The position numbers and the translations under genes are program-made. A DNA stretch of 64,000 nucleotides from Hoplostethus atlanticus (taxonomy: Eukaryota > Chordata > Actinopteri > Trachichthyiformes > Trachichthyidae). Under the pieces are notes generated by a model. The model had not been told where the DNA came from, made no database searches, and saw only the letters and a program-made list of their open reading frames with translations. The DNA lies in the NCBI GenBank assembly GCA_034670405.1, contig JAXDDX010000054.1, positions 1,798,001 to 1,862,000 of the forward strand. The letters run 5' to 3'. Position 1 is the first letter of the stretch. The number at the start of each line of letters is the position of its first letter. Shown piece after piece: positions 61,365 to 64,000 of the stretch.

Positions 61365-64000
61365 TCTGGACAGAGAAACAACTACATGCATCTGAGCCCT
61401 GTCCTTCGCTAGAACAAAGCATCTTGGCAGAGCTTTGCTGGATTACAATCATGTTTCATTATCTCACAAACACACCCAGGAGGCTCAGATTGGTTCTGAT
61501 GGAAATTCAGCTGAGACAACAGGCTCAAAAGTAAAAATGAGTGTACTGGCTATGATCATTCTGCTTCCTGGGATTATTTTGGACCAGGAAAGCTCATAAG
61601 GGGCTATTGTAGACATCCATATACAGTTCCTATAGTAGCAAACCAACTGAAAGATAAGAGGGACATTGCTCTGGATTTAAATTTAGATTTAGATTGATAT
61701 CTGTTCTCATTTTGCTGTAGGCTTTCTCGCAGTAGGCTTTTTGAATTAACAATCACTATTACCGTATAGGTTAACACTCTTTCCTCCTGACAGCATGGCT
61801 TTTCATTTTTAACCTTGCCAGCCTTCATTCAACTGTTACTCCACCCTCCAAAACGTCAACATAAATGCGCATGGGACAGAGCCTTGCTATAATTCATTCT
61901 GTTGGGCTTCCCAAGTGCGTTTCACTGTTGTACTTCACGTTCACATTGGCCAAATATGATACGTTTTCTGTGCGTTCACATTCTGATACTGAATCTACAT
62001 CGACCTACATCCCCCCCCCAGCCCATGGGTTGAATATGTATTGAAGGCAGACAGTTGAATGTGATTAAATGCATGTAGGCTGCTTGTTGAGTACTACAGA
62101 GCTGCAACAAGGGAACTGTGTGCGCTGTCCGTGGTGCTGAAATGTGCGGGATGCGGTTTCCCTTTTGCAGAGTGTTTGCAAACAAGCCAAACGGGCTTTG
62201 TTTTGTTGGAAAAAAGCATTCAGTGATTTCGGATACGTCTGGCAGTGTTGAAATGGCGCAGATAAAGAACGGGCATGATGTGGCAAAACCCCCAAAACGG
62301 GTGATTACTAATGCGGCAGGCCTATTAAGATACCTTTTAAAGATGATATCGAGTTGTTTGGTGGTGTCATGTTTTTTTTTTCCCGTGCAGAATTATGATC
62401 TAGCCTAAGGTAGTTGAAGAGACGAGCGATACCCAACACCTGAACGCAGCACGCACAGCTCCAATCCCTTTGTATAGATGCGGTTTGTTGGACTCTCTTT
62501 CGAAAACGGTGACAGGTAATTGCAAAGATGTAGTGCAACACGCAATTCTCAGGAAAATCCACTACTATCACGCCATGGTGCTATTCCCGCCTGCCGCACT
62601 GTGCATGCCTCGGCGTTTGACTTCAAATTCCATATTTAGGAAAAAAAAATGCTTGGTCGTGTTTGAGTGACTCAAGTGAGGACGAATGGGATCTTTTGGT
62701 TTGGAAAGACGGTTAAGCCTGACGAGGACCGTGTTATAGCCAATTACATTGAAGGGCTGCTGTGTGCATAGCGGTAGATGGAGCTACTCCGGGTATACTT
62801 CCGCGTCTAATGCGTGCTCATGTGTAGGTTGAATGGATGAAACGGAGAGAGCGGAGAGGTATAGCCTTGCTGTGATACGCCCCTATATATTTGCCGGCAG
62901 GACTATCTTCCTTTTAAAGACAACCTCCTCCTTGCATTGGTTTCCACTCAGTGATGTCGCGTATTTGTGTGGCGCACCTGTAAAGAGCGAGACAGGCAGA
63001 AGCCGGCTTTTTTAATTATTTGATTCCTTTTATTTCTTCTGTTATTTTTCCTTTTGTTTCATGCATTTGCTGAAAGGAACCCATTTCTGTATTTTGATTT
63101 AATAAATATTTCATTTCCTCATTTTATCTTGTTTGTGTTGGCTTTTATGTTTCGAAGTTTGAACTAAGAGAGAGCGGAATTCATCATTTTACAAGCTATT
63201 GGCCAGGTGTTTGATTCAGAGATTGTTTGCCTAAGGACGTCCGTAACTTTCATTTATAGAAACGGTAAGATATTTTACACATTTGCTCATTCATCTAAAA
63301 CACTTTGAAATCGATATTTCAGAATATGCCAATTCCTTGAAGTCAGTGAGTAGAGCAGACCATGCATTCATTGTAGTCTTATCTTATTGCATGTCAACGC
63401 GATAGGAAAGTCAGTGTGAACGTTGCAGTTACATTCATTGTTCCACGGACTGATGGTTTTCAACTCTGAATTGGGATGCCTTGGCAAATGAAAGGGCCTA
63501 CATGATGGGATAAGTAGGCTATCTCCCCACATGCGCCCATTTTAAAATCTTCTAAGGTTACAATCATGGGCGAGCATATTTATTTCTCTAGTGTGCAGAA
63601 AAGGGCCTTGGCGTTGGATTTAGAACGTGGGATCCGGCTTTGGTAGTTCGTCTTTTACCGCATCTAAAGGGCTGAAGTGAACATGTTTGCATGTTGCACA
63701 TATTAGACTATTATTATTATTATTATTAGGCTTACTGCCTGCATATCTAGGGTTACAAATTATGTATTGTTGCAAATATCGCTGCGGCCAATTAACCCTG
63801 ATTCAAAAATAGGTTTTCAACATAGGTTAGTAGTCTTTTTTTTTCATCAAAATCAAAACTTGCATTTTATTTAGGCTACAAATAAACAAAGCGCGGGCAA
63901 ATAGCCCACTCTTACAACTGGGTTGGAAACATACTATGGTAGGGGCGACTTGATGGGTTTCACCGTAAAAACAGGTGTTTGAAGATTCATTCACAGGTTA
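61365..64000. other. Non-coding DNA with a CpG-richer block
   Basis: The block 62100-63010 has more CpG than its surroundings. A TATA-like word CTATATATTT lies at 62883-62892 and AATAAA at 63101-63106, followed by T/GT-rich sequence. These could mark a promoter and a polyadenylation site respectively, but no coding exon or splice pattern is visible between them. An ATT repeat lies at 63709-63728. Confidence 0.45.
63709..63728. repeat. (ATT)n microsatellite
   Basis: Six to seven trinucleotide units. Confidence 0.9.

Noticed and set aside
1-64000. CRISPR array, operon, prophage or other prokaryotic system
   Set aside because: No regularly spaced repeats with unique spacers and no dense coding; the sequence is vertebrate.

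Overview
The window looks like intergenic or intronic DNA from a teleost fish, probably a percomorph. The evidence is the mobile-element mix: decayed Tc1/mariner, L2/CR1-type LINE, hAT, Harbinger and TTAA-target elements. Many CA/GT and CT/GA microsatellites, an AT-rich background and the absence of any dense operon-like coding agree with this. I found no complete host protein-coding gene, no rRNA and no convincing tRNA. Almost all open frames here are chance frames, often running through microsatellites or repeats.

Layout: 1-2110 is unannotated non-coding DNA. At 2111-2819 a decayed Tc1 transposase 3' end abuts an L2-type LINE ORF2 tail. From 2820 to 12200 there is non-coding DNA with simple repeats. 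At 12215-12260 lies a perfect 19-bp-arm hairpin, and at 14971-15219 a striking element with a perfect 71-bp-arm palindrome plus a third partial copy, flanked by a short duplication. Two places 1.7 kb apart (16189 and 17918) share an exact 27-bp repeat. From about 17.9 to 31.4 kb there are several blocks of complex, TAAT-rich, repeat-poor sequence that resemble conserved non-coding elements. A 298-bp TTAA-flanked MITE sits at 31446-31743. Between 31.8 and 41.3 kb are three short intervals with good splice-site signals; the last two form one continuous short open frame ending in a stop, which is the only hint of a host transcript, and it is weak.

The right part is richer in mobile elements: a degenerate dispersed repeat inside a 183-codon frame (42.2-42.8 kb), a 616-bp hAT-type element with an exact 8-bp target duplication (46309-46924), a 5'-truncated, frameshifted LINE reverse transcriptase with its diagnostic 3' tail (53546-54643) followed by a second LINE tail, and a 779-bp Harbinger derivative with perfect 19-bp termini, a TCA target duplication and a remnant of its transposase (57597-58375). 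The last 2 kb are relatively CpG-rich, with a TATA-like box and an AATAAA, but no gene could be recognised.

Nothing in the window works together as a gene system. The most unusual structures are the 71-bp palindrome element, the Tc1-LINE chimera, the hairpins and the duplicated 27-mer.
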